From: Branchiostoma floridae
Lineage: Eukaryota; Chordata; Leptocardii; Amphioxiformes; Branchiostomatidae
Direction: 5' to 3'
NCBI RefSeq assembly: GCF_000003815.2
Contig: NC_049980.1
Span: 6,738,828 to 6,798,827 of the forward strand
DNA: 60,000 bases
The stretch's first letter is position 1, and every line of letters begins with the position of its first letter. Below, in pieces: positions 21,966 through 32,275 of this stretch. A program made the position numbers and the translations under genes. Under the pieces are notes generated by a model. The model was not told the DNA's origin, made no database searches, and was given only the letters and a program-made list of their open reading frames with translations.

Positions 21966-22424
21966 CGGTTTATTTTGTTTAAGTTTTTTTAATTTCATTC
22001 ATCAGCACATATTCCACAATTAAAAACAAATGATAATACAGAATGAAAAGAAGAAGCATATGCAGCTTTAATAATTTCATGGCTCCTCATCAGAAACTAG
22101 ATAGTAATGAAATGTAACATACATAATCTAGATAATAATGAAACATAATATACATAATCAAAGCTAAACAACAACAAAAAAAGAAAATAATTGAAATCAC
22201 ACCATGAAAATCATCACGTGTCAAATGATCAAAACTAAACATATACCTACAAATCATAAATAAACAAATCGAAATTATAGAATTATCCGTTAGCAAATAC
22301 CAAAAGAAATACAGAAAACCAAAGCAAGGGATGCAAACATGTTAACAAAACAGGTGTTTAAGTACAAGGTATAATACTTTAATTCTATACAATTTTGGTA
22401 AGAATAGGAAGCACCATTATCAAC

Positions 22425-22645
22425 CAAGGCTTGATGTGCCCAAAAATTCGTATTTACTTAGAACTATCGTGGAATGGAACTCGTTGCTTGAAGCCTTCCA
22501 AGTACAGTAGGAATTATCCGCACTAGATAGTTTCAAATAACAGTTGCAGTCAAATTTATCAAACTTTATAGTGTGATAGATCGTTCAGTGTAATATAACC
22601 AGCTGCGTGCCTGCGAAGCTGGTGTGTTACGCCTAAGGGTGGCTA
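22425..22645 (+). mobile_element. LINE 3' end ([12 protein letters not shown]-type C-terminus)
   Basis: The plus frame reads RTIVEWNSL with interrupted continuation (...LDSFK-stop...), the C-terminal signature of many metazoan LINE reverse transcriptases. The 3' part (CAGTGTAATATAACCAGCTG, then GAAGCTGGTGTGTTACGCC) is shared in inverted orientation with 51510-51725. Decayed by stop codons. Confidence 0.6.
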
Positions 22646-23908
22646 TACCGGTTGTACACATACAGATACATTGAGCACTGATAACCCTCTATGAAAGCTA
22701 CAATAGATCCATTTCATCCCATAGAACCTTAAAGATACGTCACAAAGAAGAAAAAAGACATGCAGCCCAAAACTTCAAGCATTTTGTATCGCTCAACAGT
22801 ATCACAGTTTTTTTCTCTTGAAAAAGAAAAAAACTCTTTGAACATTTTGAATAGTGAATGTAAATAGACGGCGTCTGCCATTGGGCCGACCTTATAAAAG
22901 TCTCCTTATCCTTGCCTACTTGTCTTAAGAAATCAGACTAGTCGTAATAAATAAAGGCTAAAGCCATCAGCTACCTAGCGACCTTTGCTATAGAACGGCT
23001 GGAAGAAGTTTGGGGGCGGAAAGAAGTGGGTTCTATTGAAGTAACGACGTCTCATAACTGAAGTGATTCGTCATTTTATTTTTCAACGTTCGAAAATTGA
23101 CGATATAAGGGCAGATGTCAGTCGGGCAAAGTGTGAAGAGTTGGGGGTACTTTTTGGAAGCACTTAAGTTACCGTGGGCTTTATCAAAGACGACGTAGCA
23201 CACATTCGGGCCAGTGTTACCAAATAAATATCTCTACTGGGACGTCAGTTCATTGGACCATTAGTAATACCTACAGTCATCTATAACGTCAGAACAGATT
23301 GTAGCAGTTGGTAGTTTTATATCTCGTTCTCGAAAACGTAAAAGCAACTGCAATCCAAAGCTTTCACCAACAAGCAACACGCACTCAAGTTTCATCTATT
23401 CACAACGCCTGAGTTCGATATTGAAAACAGTCATAACACTTCTCTTCCATGCATTAGTTAATCTATACTACCGCAAACCTTCGTGTAACGGTATCATGGA
23501 ATTTGACATTGAAAACCAATCTTGTGTTCGGCTCACTGTACTGATGTCTGATTCCATATCTATATCCCCCGTGGCGTATGATAGATATAAAAAACTTCTA
23601 TAAATGCACTACATATAATTCAGCCCCTCAAAGAGCCACGGCTCTATTCAGGTTATTGTCTCTAGTTGGGAATGTTATCACAGTTTATTTTTCATTCTAG
23701 CAGCGCGTCTAGAAAGCCCGATTCTCGGCGCAATTCGTCTACCGAGACAGAATCTCAAAAGCTCTAAACATCGAAGCAATGAACGTATTGCGGCATCGAA
23801 ACTATAAGATGAATTGAGGGGTTAAGATGTATTCTTGAGATAAATCTTATTGTATTCAGACGACAACTTCAATAAAAGCTACAGATAGTGTGCTGGTGAC
23901 ATATTTAC
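22646..23908. other. Unassigned stretch
   Basis: No gene or repeat that I can support. It may hold the downstream exons of the candidate gene at 23909-24853, but I could not identify one with confidence. Confidence 0.35.
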
Positions 23909-23975
23909 CTGAGGTACTGATATCATCAAGTTTGAAGACGAGAAGCTATCATTGCTTGGCGTGACTGTACTTCTT
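23909..23975 (-). CDS. Candidate internal exon (unidentified gene)
   Basis: The minus-strand segment reads RSTVTPSNDSFSSSNLMISV-PQ and ends CAG|GTAAAT. Taken with an AG acceptor at its high side it accepts the two bases left over from the segment at 24742-24853 and ends in phase 0. An in-frame ATG lies 9 bp upstream of the chosen acceptor, so it could instead be a first coding exon. The acceptor lacks a strong pyrimidine tract. Function unknown. Confidence 0.33.
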
Positions 23976-24741
23976 CTTGACAACATGATTCCAAGATGTA
24001 TCCCTTGGATGTGATGTTATCTACGTTGTTAGAAAGCTAGGCCGTCGCGCATACAAATTTCTGTAGTTGCCTGTATAGCGTTCATTCTGATAGCAGGCAC
24101 AAGTCATAAGGGATTGGCCAACACGGATATATCTTCGTGACAGATAACAATATACATAGAAAGAAAATCCGGTATTTCATAACTTTAGACTCCCAACCAT
24201 CAAGCATTGGACACTCCAGGTTCAGAAATCAGCAACGTTTGGGGGTTGGATGGTCTTTAGATACGGCGCTTTACAAAACGGAACAAAGACTATAAAATGT
24301 AAAAAGGAATTATTTCGTGATAATCAGTGACACGAAATCGATCGATTCTATGCCGATTCCTGTTTTGTAAGACATTAAATTCTACCATGAACTGAATGTC
24401 AAACTAGATGATAAGCTAATACTTAGTTTCTACGATTAAGACTCAGGCCAAGGAATATACATGTATAAAGATTCTATCTGCCAAGATGGCTATTTCTGAC
24501 CATCCTAAATGAAACACACAGAGCATGAGCTAAGTGATAGTAGTCACATGAAAACACCATATGCATAGACAACTTCGCTTCACTGCGTTTACAATCAGAC
24601 GATGATAGTAAAGACTGTAGACAAGTAAGATTTGCTAGAAAAAAAAAAACATCAATGGACAGATCTCAATCGGTTTCTAAGCCATGGCAAACTAAAAGGT
24701 ATCATTTTTCAGGAAAAGGTTGTTTCAAACTCAGTACTTAC

Positions 24742-24853
24742 CTTCTGACAATGTCGACTGGAATATTGGGTGTTGCAGTTCTGTTCATATAAAGTATAGG
24801 GCTGTACCAACAGAACTCACGGCAGGGGGTGGGCAGGACCTGGATGGAGAAAG
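24742..24853 (-). CDS. Candidate internal exon (unidentified gene)
   Basis: A 112-nt minus-strand segment is bounded by GTGTGTGCAG on its high side and by AG|GTAAGT on its low side. In frame it reads FSIQVLPTPC-REFCWYSPIL-YMNRTATPNI-PVDIVR, with two cysteines, aromatic residues and an N-x-T glycosylation-type site, which suggests an extracellular segment. It leaves two bases, matching the incoming phase of 23909-23975 across a 766-bp intron. I do not recognise the protein. Confidence 0.4.
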
Positions 24854-25207
24854 CTGCACACACTCCCAACCCATGATTTTCGTGTGTTTCATATTTTGAT
24901 AGATAAGTAAAGTTACACTCTTCAAGCAGAGGTTGGATTGAAAGATTGTGACCATGACCTTCTGCTATTGACCAATGTCCCCACTATAGAAATATCAATA
25001 ATTATTCAGTTATTATATAGGAAGTAGATTCCATCACTGCAGATAAATGAGTAGCACTGAAAGATTTATATTCCTCATGCGTTTTGACAAACCGATTATC
25101 GCTAAATCGATACATTCCTACATTTTTCCAATAGCAGGAAGTTAGAAGAATCCGGTCTTTTATACTAGATCAGATCTATGATACTTTTACGTGTCTGTTT
25201 TGGCGTT
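24854..25207. other. Unassigned stretch
   Basis: AT-rich, no feature supported. Confidence 0.35.
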
Positions 25208-25570
25208 GTTACCTCCATGAAAAATGGAGGTATAGTTTTTGGTGTGTCTGTGTGTGAGTGTCTGTGTGTCTGTGAGTTTGTTTGAGTTTCCGGATATTTG
25301 TGGTCACCATAACTCTAAAACCTCTGGATGGATTGTAATGATATTTGAAATGTGGGTAGTTGTTGGAAAGATAACGGTCAGGGTCGATTTTGGGCTCCCT
25401 GGTGCGTGACCTTGGTACTGCAGCAGAACTTCAATTTTCTGTATCTTTTGACCTGGACATGCTATGGTCTTGATTTCTTGGTGGCAGATAGCTTGTGATG
25501 TAAGGAAGAAGTTATGCATGTTTGGTCCCCCTAGCGGTTGCTCTGAAACTGCAGGGGCAATTTTTTGACC
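25208..25570 (+). repeat. Dispersed DNA repeat starting ACCTCCATG
   Basis: Begins TACCTCCATGAAAAATGGAG-GTA, then a TGTGTGTCTGTG run, GATGGATTGTAATGATATTT, TTGGTACTGCAGCAGAACTT and AAGAAGTTATGCATGTTTGG. The last part is a single-copy relative of the 164-bp unit at 13830. The ACCTCCATG end also occurs in the element at 45750-46886. Confidence 0.6.
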
Positions 25571-26029
25571 TGTACCTAGATCGGTTGGGCAAAAATGTAA
25601 AATAATTGAATAGAGGTTATTCGTTATTGTAGAAGAGGCCTGTCAGAGGATGGGACCAGTCAAAAGAAGGTCATAGTCTTCCGATCCCACCTCTGCTTGG
25701 AAAGTAATGAAGATCTTAAGAACGCATTTGTCACCTTGGAATAAAACCTGTACAGCTTTGACATTCAAGCTGAAAGCGAAGTCGTGGCAGTTGAATACTT
25801 AATACTGATATTTCTAGTACCTATTCTTGCAACTTACGAATTCGCAGGAGACACTCTCCGACGGTATATTACTGCCACCATCCATCCATCTGTACTTATA
25901 AGGAAAAATGGTAATTTTCTACAGCATTTGTTTCAGGCGGAACAGCGCCTACCGCGTCTGAAGTCAGATACAGGGATATCAGTCCCTGCCACATTGCCAA
26001 AAAAATGCCACTTGCCCGAGTAACCACCG

Positions 26030-26078
26030 TGGATTGGCAAGCGAAAGTATTGAGCCAGAGGTCACTTTGGAGGATGGT
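26030..26078. repeat. Solo right end of the TAGCCTGGGTACC MITE family
   Basis: GCAAGCGAAAGTATTGAGCC and GGAGGATGGTACTCTGGCTA match the right arm of 31050-31176. No left arm was found. Confidence 0.6.
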
Positions 26079-26449
26079 ACTCTGGCTATTTAATTTTATC
26101 AACGCCTTGTTGCAAGATGCACTGTTTGAGCATGCAGTCGTGCTGGGTTGGCAACTCTTTTCACATCTCCAGCATTCAACTCACGTTTTACAAACGTTCG
26201 AGAGCCGGTCAGTGACTTCTAAACCGTTGATAGGCACCATTCTTCAACTACCGTTGGTCTTTGTCGCTGCTTGAGATAAAGAACGTTTCCTTTAGGACTT
26301 TAGGGCCAGGTTTATGGGGAACTTATCTCACAAGCCTGGACACAACGAAATTGTCCGATAATGACTACTGAGACAAAGTAGGCATGCTACAGATCTTCAC
26401 CAATGAGCCAATGCGTTTTTCTTGAACTAGTTTAACTGTATAATATCCA

Positions 26450-26590
26450 ACACACAAATTGGACTCAGCACGACCGAACAGCGCCAGTCTTTGTCAAGGA
26501 ATGAACAATCTACTGCTGCCGTGACGTCACTCAGTGAGCAGTGGATCATAAGTTGCAGGATGTCTATGGCGCCCACCGTCTCTGTTCAGG
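26450..26590. repeat. Transposon end, GGGGCGCCATAGAC family
   Basis: ATTGGACTCAGCACG, CTTTGTCAAGGAATGAACAA, GTGAGCAGTGGATCATAAGT and GTCTATGGCGCCCACCGTCT run in the same order as the right half of 11290-11890. Confidence 0.6.
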
Positions 26591-26769
26591 GTGAGTCCAA
26601 TTTTTTTGTTGGATATTACAGTTACACTAGATTCATTTCATAAATGACTTCCACCAACACGTCTACCATGGGCACTCATTTTCCACATGAGTGAAGTGAG
26701 GAAATTGATTTTAAGTGCATTTCCCAAGATAACAACGTTCGAGCATATCAAGGGGACCCGGACACAGGA

Positions 26770-26818
26770 GCTCTAGGGTTTGAACCAAACACCCTACCGC
26801 TAGGCCACAGTGCGCCAC
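26770..26818 (-). repeat. tRNA-like SINE head
   Basis: On the minus strand it reads GTGGCGCACTGTGGCCTAGC-GGTAGGGTG, then TTTGGTTCAAACCCTAGAG, an A-box and B-box pair typical of tRNA-derived SINEs. The GTAGGGTGTTTGG core recurs at about 41082. Confidence 0.5.
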
Positions 26819-27114
26819 GAACTGCAGAACTTCTGTGAATATCCGAGTACCCTCACTAGAAGATGGATTCTGGTCTTTCGACAGGAATTCCGTCCAATTA
26901 TCGAAACTGGTACTGCTGAGGAGTAATTATAAGCCATCACATGGAGAAGAACCGTTGAGCGGGATCTGGCACAGATGGGTTGCACATGGAAGGGGGTGCA
27001 GTGGATAGCAGCGGACAGAGCAGTGTGGCGAACAATGACGGCCCGCCTCAGTATTAATAACCAAAACTGATATGCGGCGAAGATGATGATGATGATGATA
27101 ATCACCTGATATAC

Positions 27115-27245
27115 TAAGGAATATACAAGAATTTTCATTTAGACGGCATTCCGGCTCATTCCGTCTCTCGAGTGAAGAGGTATTAGGTCCATTTGGAATT
27201 TCCACCCGAATGTAGAGCGAATTTTTCATTGATTTCTGCTGATTT
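27115..27245. repeat. Arm of the 17-kb palindromic element
   Basis: AGACGGCATTCCGGCTCATT and GTCCATTTGGAATTTCCACC are the reverse complement of the left arm and outer end at 17215-17375. Confidence 0.62.
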
Positions 27246-27504
27246 GGCTTCAGTGTGAATGTCCTATAAAGCTGGCACAGAGTGGTTTACACAAATAATA
27301 GACGTCCCATGTCGTAGGCGAAGTGTGCAGGGTTGGCAATATGCACACATCAAGGATCGTAATGTACATACAGAAGCGTGTTTCAGTTGATTGATAACCG
27401 TTGGAATCGATATAAAGTATACCTCTGGGAAACGTCCTTGCTCTGGGCACGCTAGCATTGCCGATTTTCTACATATTAAGTGAAATACGTTAGGATATAG
27501 ATTT

Positions 27505-27612
27505 TCTTTTGCATAACCAGTTAATCTCACCTTAGCTGAAGTATCAGACCTCTTCCTAACCAGGCATTAAAACGCCAGCTAATTAAAGTGAGATCAACTG
27601 GTTTTGTAAAAG
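27505..27612. repeat. Foldback element
   Basis: TTTGCATAACCAGTTAATCT-CACCTTAGCTG is mirrored by CAGCTAATTAAAGTGAGATC-AACTGGTTTTG, with a short centre of about 40 bp. Confidence 0.6.
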
Positions 27613-28282
27613 AAATATCCTATATTCTATGGTCTACTAAACTTATGAAATTATTTTCGGAAGTGAAATGAGCACTTTCAAGCATTGGCACAAGCATCTA
27701 ACGTACTAGAATTAGTTGCTAGGGTTGTTGACATTGTAATTGTCATACTCGCCATTTTTAGAAATTATATCTAGATATTCTACGTCTCCTCTTGACAAGA
27801 GTTGTTAAGCGGTCATTCACTTCATTATAACTTCGTCGTTCCAAGTTCCCACAAAGCCACTCCAAGATTTCTGACAACCACTCTTTAAGGAAACGTGACC
27901 CCAACTCCCAAAATACATCAGTTAACAGCACCCTGAGTGAGGATAAAATTCGCCAACGGTCATCCAGGCAATAAGCCAGAAAAGCTCCCCAATATCGCTG
28001 CGCAACAGGAGGCAGGAAAGCTTATTTGTTTTCCATCACATCTCCAAGAGTGAGAAAATCTTGTTGACAACCTTAAGCCTTCTGCTTCTTAAAGATAAGG
28101 ATTCGCAGATGTTTACAAGAACCCTCCAGACGTTTTATTGGTTCTCGTTGAACAGTTGTAACCGCTCGTGGCAGTCCATCCATCTGAAGTTATCAGCCAT
28201 ATATTTCGGTGATCTCCGCTCCACGAGCTCCCATCATTGAATCCCTACAGGCCATAAAAGGCACTGCAGCAAAGGCTGAAAA
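27613..28282. other. Unassigned stretch
   Basis: No supported feature. Confidence 0.35.
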
Positions 28283-28915
28283 CTACGGTGGCCCATTAGT
28301 ACATTCCCAGACAAGGCTTCACCAGGCCAGTTCCAACCCTTCAGAGGCAGGATTCCAACCCTTCCAAACTCAATTCTCATCGCGCCACGATAGGATTTCC
28401 AACCCAACAAGGGTGATAATTCTCTTAGCGCCACGATAGGATTTCCCGTGACCCAACAAGGGTGAGAATTCTCATCGCGCCACGATAGGATTTCCAGCCC
28501 AACAAGGGTGAGAATTCTCATCGCGCCACGATAGGATTTCCAGCCCAACAAGGGTGAGAATTCTCATCGCGCCACGATAGGATTTCCCGTGACCCAACAA
28601 GGGTGAGAATTCTCATCGCGCCACGATAGGATTTCCAGCCCAACAAGGGTGAGAATTCTCATCGCGCCACGATAGGATTTCCCGTGACCCAACAAGGGTG
28701 AGAATTCTCTTCGCGCCACGATAGGATTTCCCGTGACCCAACGAGGGTGAGAATTCTCTTAGCGCCACGATAGGATTTCCAACCCAACGAGGGTGAGAAT
28801 TCTCTTAGCACCAGAGAACTTGAGAATTGGTTTTGAAAGGGTTAGAATTCTGCCTCGGAAGGGTTGGAACTGGCGTTGTGAAGCCTTGTAGCAGTGTACT
28901 ACCCGGCCACCGTAG
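28283..28915. mobile_element. TIR element with internal minisatellite
   Basis: The left arm CTACGGTGGCC...AAGGCTTCACC...CAGTTCCAACCCTTC...CAATTCTC (28283-28383) is mirrored by GAGAATTGG...GAAGGGTTGGAACTGGCGTT...GGCCACCGTAG (28810-28915), with about 100-bp arms. The centre is the tandem array 28384-28809. AAAA lies on both sides of the element. No transposase frame, so non-autonomous. Confidence 0.82.
28384..28809. repeat. 46/49-bp minisatellite, nine units
   Basis: Units start at 28384, 28430, 28479, 28525, 28571, 28620, 28666, 28715 and 28764. Each begins GCCACGATAGGATTTCC and contains AACAAGGGTGAGAATTCTC. The 49-bp form has CGTGACCC where the 46-bp form has AGCCC or AACCC. Each unit holds the 10-bp palindrome GAGAATTCTC (in the first unit partly mutated). 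Confidence 0.96.
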
Positions 28916-29247
28916 AAAACAGCGTGATTCTACAATATGTAAGGTGAACGACCGTAAAAGTCGCTCCAGGAAATCTCTTCCCAAATATCTAGAAAACGAA
29001 TCATGCAAGTGGCATTACAAACGCTGTTTAAAGTCAGCACATTTAAGTCCATCCCCTCCCAAATAACTTCCAAGGCGCTAGAAATTCCTGTTAACCTGTA
29101 GACATGAAATGTCAGTAATTCCTCCCCCAAGGAAAGTGTCTTAAAGATTTATATCTACACACGCGTGTGGTATCATTCAGAGCCAAAGAAAAGTTTGGAG
29201 CTTTTCTTATCTTTTCATATTTTGTGGGTAGAAATGTATACAACTTG

Positions 29248-29642
29248 TATCAGGCCCAGAAAAAAATGTGTTTCCTGTTTCCCGACCTATCCTAGGAAAA
29301 CCTGCCGACCCTAGACTTTTTTTGGGTGGGCAGTGGAGTCACATAGCTTCCAGTTGCAATTTTCCATTCAGCCTTCTTCCTATTGAAGTACAAAAAAAAC
29401 TGCTTGTCCTATCTAATAAAGGATAAATGTATATATCAAATTAGAATTAATGTTTGGCATTGAAAGACAAGACTTGTTGTCCTCATGCATTTCAGTTTAC
29501 TTTGTTCAACTGTATTGTGATATGTCTCCCTTGTAGAGTTTTTGGCCAGCCTTAAAACACAAGAAAAAAAAGATAATCCCTACCGATCGATCATGATTTT
29601 TTTTCAGGACTGAAACACATTTTTTTCCTAAGCCTCATACAG
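29248..29642. repeat. TIR element with GTATCAGGCCCAGAAAAAAA ends
   Basis: GTATCAGGCCCAGAAAAAAA-TGTGTTTC at the left and GAAACACATTTTTTTCCTAA-GCCTCATAC at the right are imperfect inverted repeats of about 28 bp. Non-coding interior. Confidence 0.5.
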
Positions 29643-29966
29643 ATTTCTTTCAGTGGAAAATCCGTAACCTGGAGCCCAGCCTTGTTGTGCTGTCGCCAGC
29701 ATACCTTCGGCGAAAGACTAAATGCTCATGGCTGGACTCCAGAGTTTCCACTTAGAGAAATACGTTGCATGTCCCTATACTTATAGCGAGCAGGTTAAAA
29801 TTAGACTTTTAAACCTGTCCCTAAAGCCTGCTTTATATAATCTCTCGCTTATCTCCAAGTAGATCTTTGGTGGCAGAATCGTGAGTTTCTGAAATCTCCC
29901 ATAAAGCTAGCTGATCGCATATCCGTCACGACTTTGGAGGAGGGGTTGTACTGTTAGCCCCATGCA

Positions 29967-30473
29967 GGGTGGTATCTCACTGTACTTCAAGGGGCACCGG
30001 TGCAGCACTGTGGGGTTCGTTCACTGCGGCACTGTTGTGCTATTTTCGCCAATTTTTATAATTTAGATATTGTATAATGTGGAAAACGTAAGAAAATTTG
30101 TTCTTTGAAATTTCACGTGATCAGAGTAACTGAATCGTCAGTCTTGAAGAAGGTCGACGGAAGTGCGACTGAAAATTCGAGGTAAGCTAATTTTGGTGTT
30201 GTCAGACAGTGAAAAGATCTTCAATATGTACTACATCAACACAGATGAGCTTTCATGCTAATTTCTTTGAAATTCGTTGAGTATCTTTTGAACTACTGGT
30301 AGCTATCACTATAACCAGCGGGCCAGCCCCCTGCTGTAGTTGCACAATTGTGTGGCCCAAGGGCTACAGAAATGGAGATGGGCGCCACCCCTACTCATCT
30401 GCTTAGATGTACGGGTAACTTTAACTTAATCCTTCGAACCCCGCAGTGCCGCAAGTACAGTGAGATACCACCT
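29967..30473. repeat. MITE copy (AGGTGGTATCTC family) with interior insertion
   Basis: Ends GGTGGTATCTCACTGTACTT and AAGTACAGTGAGATACCACC correspond to 2303-2543, but the interior is about 265 bp longer. It includes TACTACATCAACACAGATGA and a block with GTTGCACAATTGTGTGGCCC, so another repeat has probably inserted. Confidence 0.65.
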
Positions 30474-30479
30474 TGTTAG

Positions 30480-30805
30480 TACAACCCTGCGCCAGATTTT
30501 TGCCAGCTTCATGGAGATATTTTAACAACCCTGCACCTAGTTTTTGCTATCTCTATGGAGCTAACTCTACGTACTATATGAATGCACAAACATGGTTTAC
30601 GTCACTTCAAAAAACTTTTAGAGCTCTCACAAATATATTTTGCAAGCTCAAATGTGCTATTACTACAACCCTGTACCTAGTTTTATGTCATCTCCATGGA
30701 GCTAACTCTGCCCACATGTAATGCATACACGTGGTTTGTGTCACATTCAAGGAAGATTTTGGAGCTCTCACGAATATATATTGCAAGCTCCATGGTGCTA
30801 TTAGC
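30480..30805. repeat. Tandem repeat of about 137-140 bp, 2.3 copies
   Basis: ACAACCCTGnACCTAGTTTT recurs at about 30524 and 30664 (and partially at 30480), followed by CATGGAGCTAACTCT, GTGGTTT, GGAGCTCTCACnAATATAT and TTGCAAGCTC. Confidence 0.75.
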
Positions 30806-31040
30806 ACGGTCCCTTATCAGCAAATATCTACTCAATAGATACATGTATTACTACTAGTAATTTCCCTCCTTCCCTAAAGTACATTTGTACATGTATGTCA
30901 GTTGGGCTGGCATGCGAGTATTTAATAATAGTACTTGGTTTTCTTTATGTATACTCTTTACAGTGTTGTCAATTGCTGATGCCTATGACATTACTCTGGG
31001 GTATGGTATTATTACATTGTTTGGCATTTGAGGTGTGACC

Positions 31041-31185
31041 AATAATTTCTAAGCCTGAGTACCATCCTCTGTAGTGACCCCTGGCTAAGTACTTTTGCTT
31101 GCTAACCACAGATTATCCGTGAATAGCAAGTGAAAGTACTGAGCCAGCGGTCACTACAGAGGATGGTACTCATGCTAATAATTTC
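31041..31185. mobile_element. MITE, TAGCCTGGGTACC family, with AATAATTTC duplication
   Basis: Arms AAGCCTGAGTACCATCCTCT-GTAGTGACC and GGTCACTACAGAGGATGGTA-CTCATGCT flank a short AT-rich centre. AATAATTTC occurs at 31041-31049 and 31177-31185, a duplication of 8-9 bp depending on how the terminal TA is assigned. Confidence 0.8.
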
Positions 31186-31289
31186 AAGGTATAGTCATTT
31201 ATAACCTTTATATGGATTTCTAAAGTTTTATTCAAACAATTCAAAACAGTCATGGTTTTGCACCCTGGGAACACCATTTTGGTAAGTTT

Positions 31290-31372
31290 CATGAAAATCT
31301 GTTATTTAGCCATGGAAATCTGTTATTTAGCCATGAAAATCTGTTTTTAGCCATGAAAATCTGTTATTCAGC
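31290..31372. repeat. 21-bp tandem repeat, about four units
   Basis: CCATGAAAATCTGTTATTTAG with one-base variants and one shortened unit. Confidence 0.85.
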
Positions 31373-31438
31373 CCATTCAAACGTTTTCAATACGTGCAAA
31401 CATTTGATACTACACGACTCAACACTATAGACGACCAC

Positions 31439-31444
31439 TTTATT
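31439..31444 (-). terminator. Possible polyadenylation signal of ANKLE2
   Basis: AATAAA on the minus strand about 830 bp beyond the ANKLE2 stop, in AT-rich sequence that looks like a 3' UTR. Other weaker hexamers could be used instead. Confidence 0.35.
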
Positions 31445-32275
31445 GATATCATGTGCATACGAAAATCCATTCTTATATCATATATGATGCTTAAAATATA
31501 CTGCATAATACCGACGCCACAAAAGAATTACTGCACATCCACTGTAACACTTTATCATATCATATAGTAATAATTTCATCCAATAAACAATGGTAAAAGC
31601 ACAGAACTGCATGTAATAGAAAAGGAACAAATTGAATGTATATAATGTATACTAATGTAAAATATGTATAAAATGTATAGTAATGTATATGTACTGCAAT
31701 GCAACTGCTACAGAAGTTTAAAATGCTTTTAAATCAAGGAATGTAACATATTGTAATGACACAAACAACTACCTTTAGAATTACATTAACAGTTATCACA
31801 TATCAAGAAGTAAAGATCCCATACAAAGCCTAGTTGTGGCCGTCCTAACTTGCCTGTGCTGCACTGACTTGTGGTTTAAAATCTTCCGATAAATATGTTG
31901 TTGATAATTCTAGGACTTTGTAAATGGTGATGGATGAACTGTGCAGAGATGTTTGGTTGTAACTGGAATTTTACATGTAACATATTTAGACATAACAATT
32001 ACAAACTTGTATCAGGGGCTTTTCTTTATGTACATCTATTTGCAAGAAATATTTCCAAACACTGCAATCTGATCAGTATCTGGCCTAAAATTCAGTAAGC
32101 AATCTAATCCAAATATGGAAATAGATATTGAGAATGCAAATATATTCATTCATCCTACACTAAAATATATGTTCTCTTGGTCTCTCTCTCTCTAGCAAAA
32201 TTCAAAGACACTTATACAGCTCCTTACGCCACATTTTAGAGTGCCATTTCTTACTAATTTTGCTATCTACATAGA

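Noticed and set aside
28209-28551. Open frames over the minisatellite element
   Set aside because: Explained by repeat periodicity; no conserved domain.
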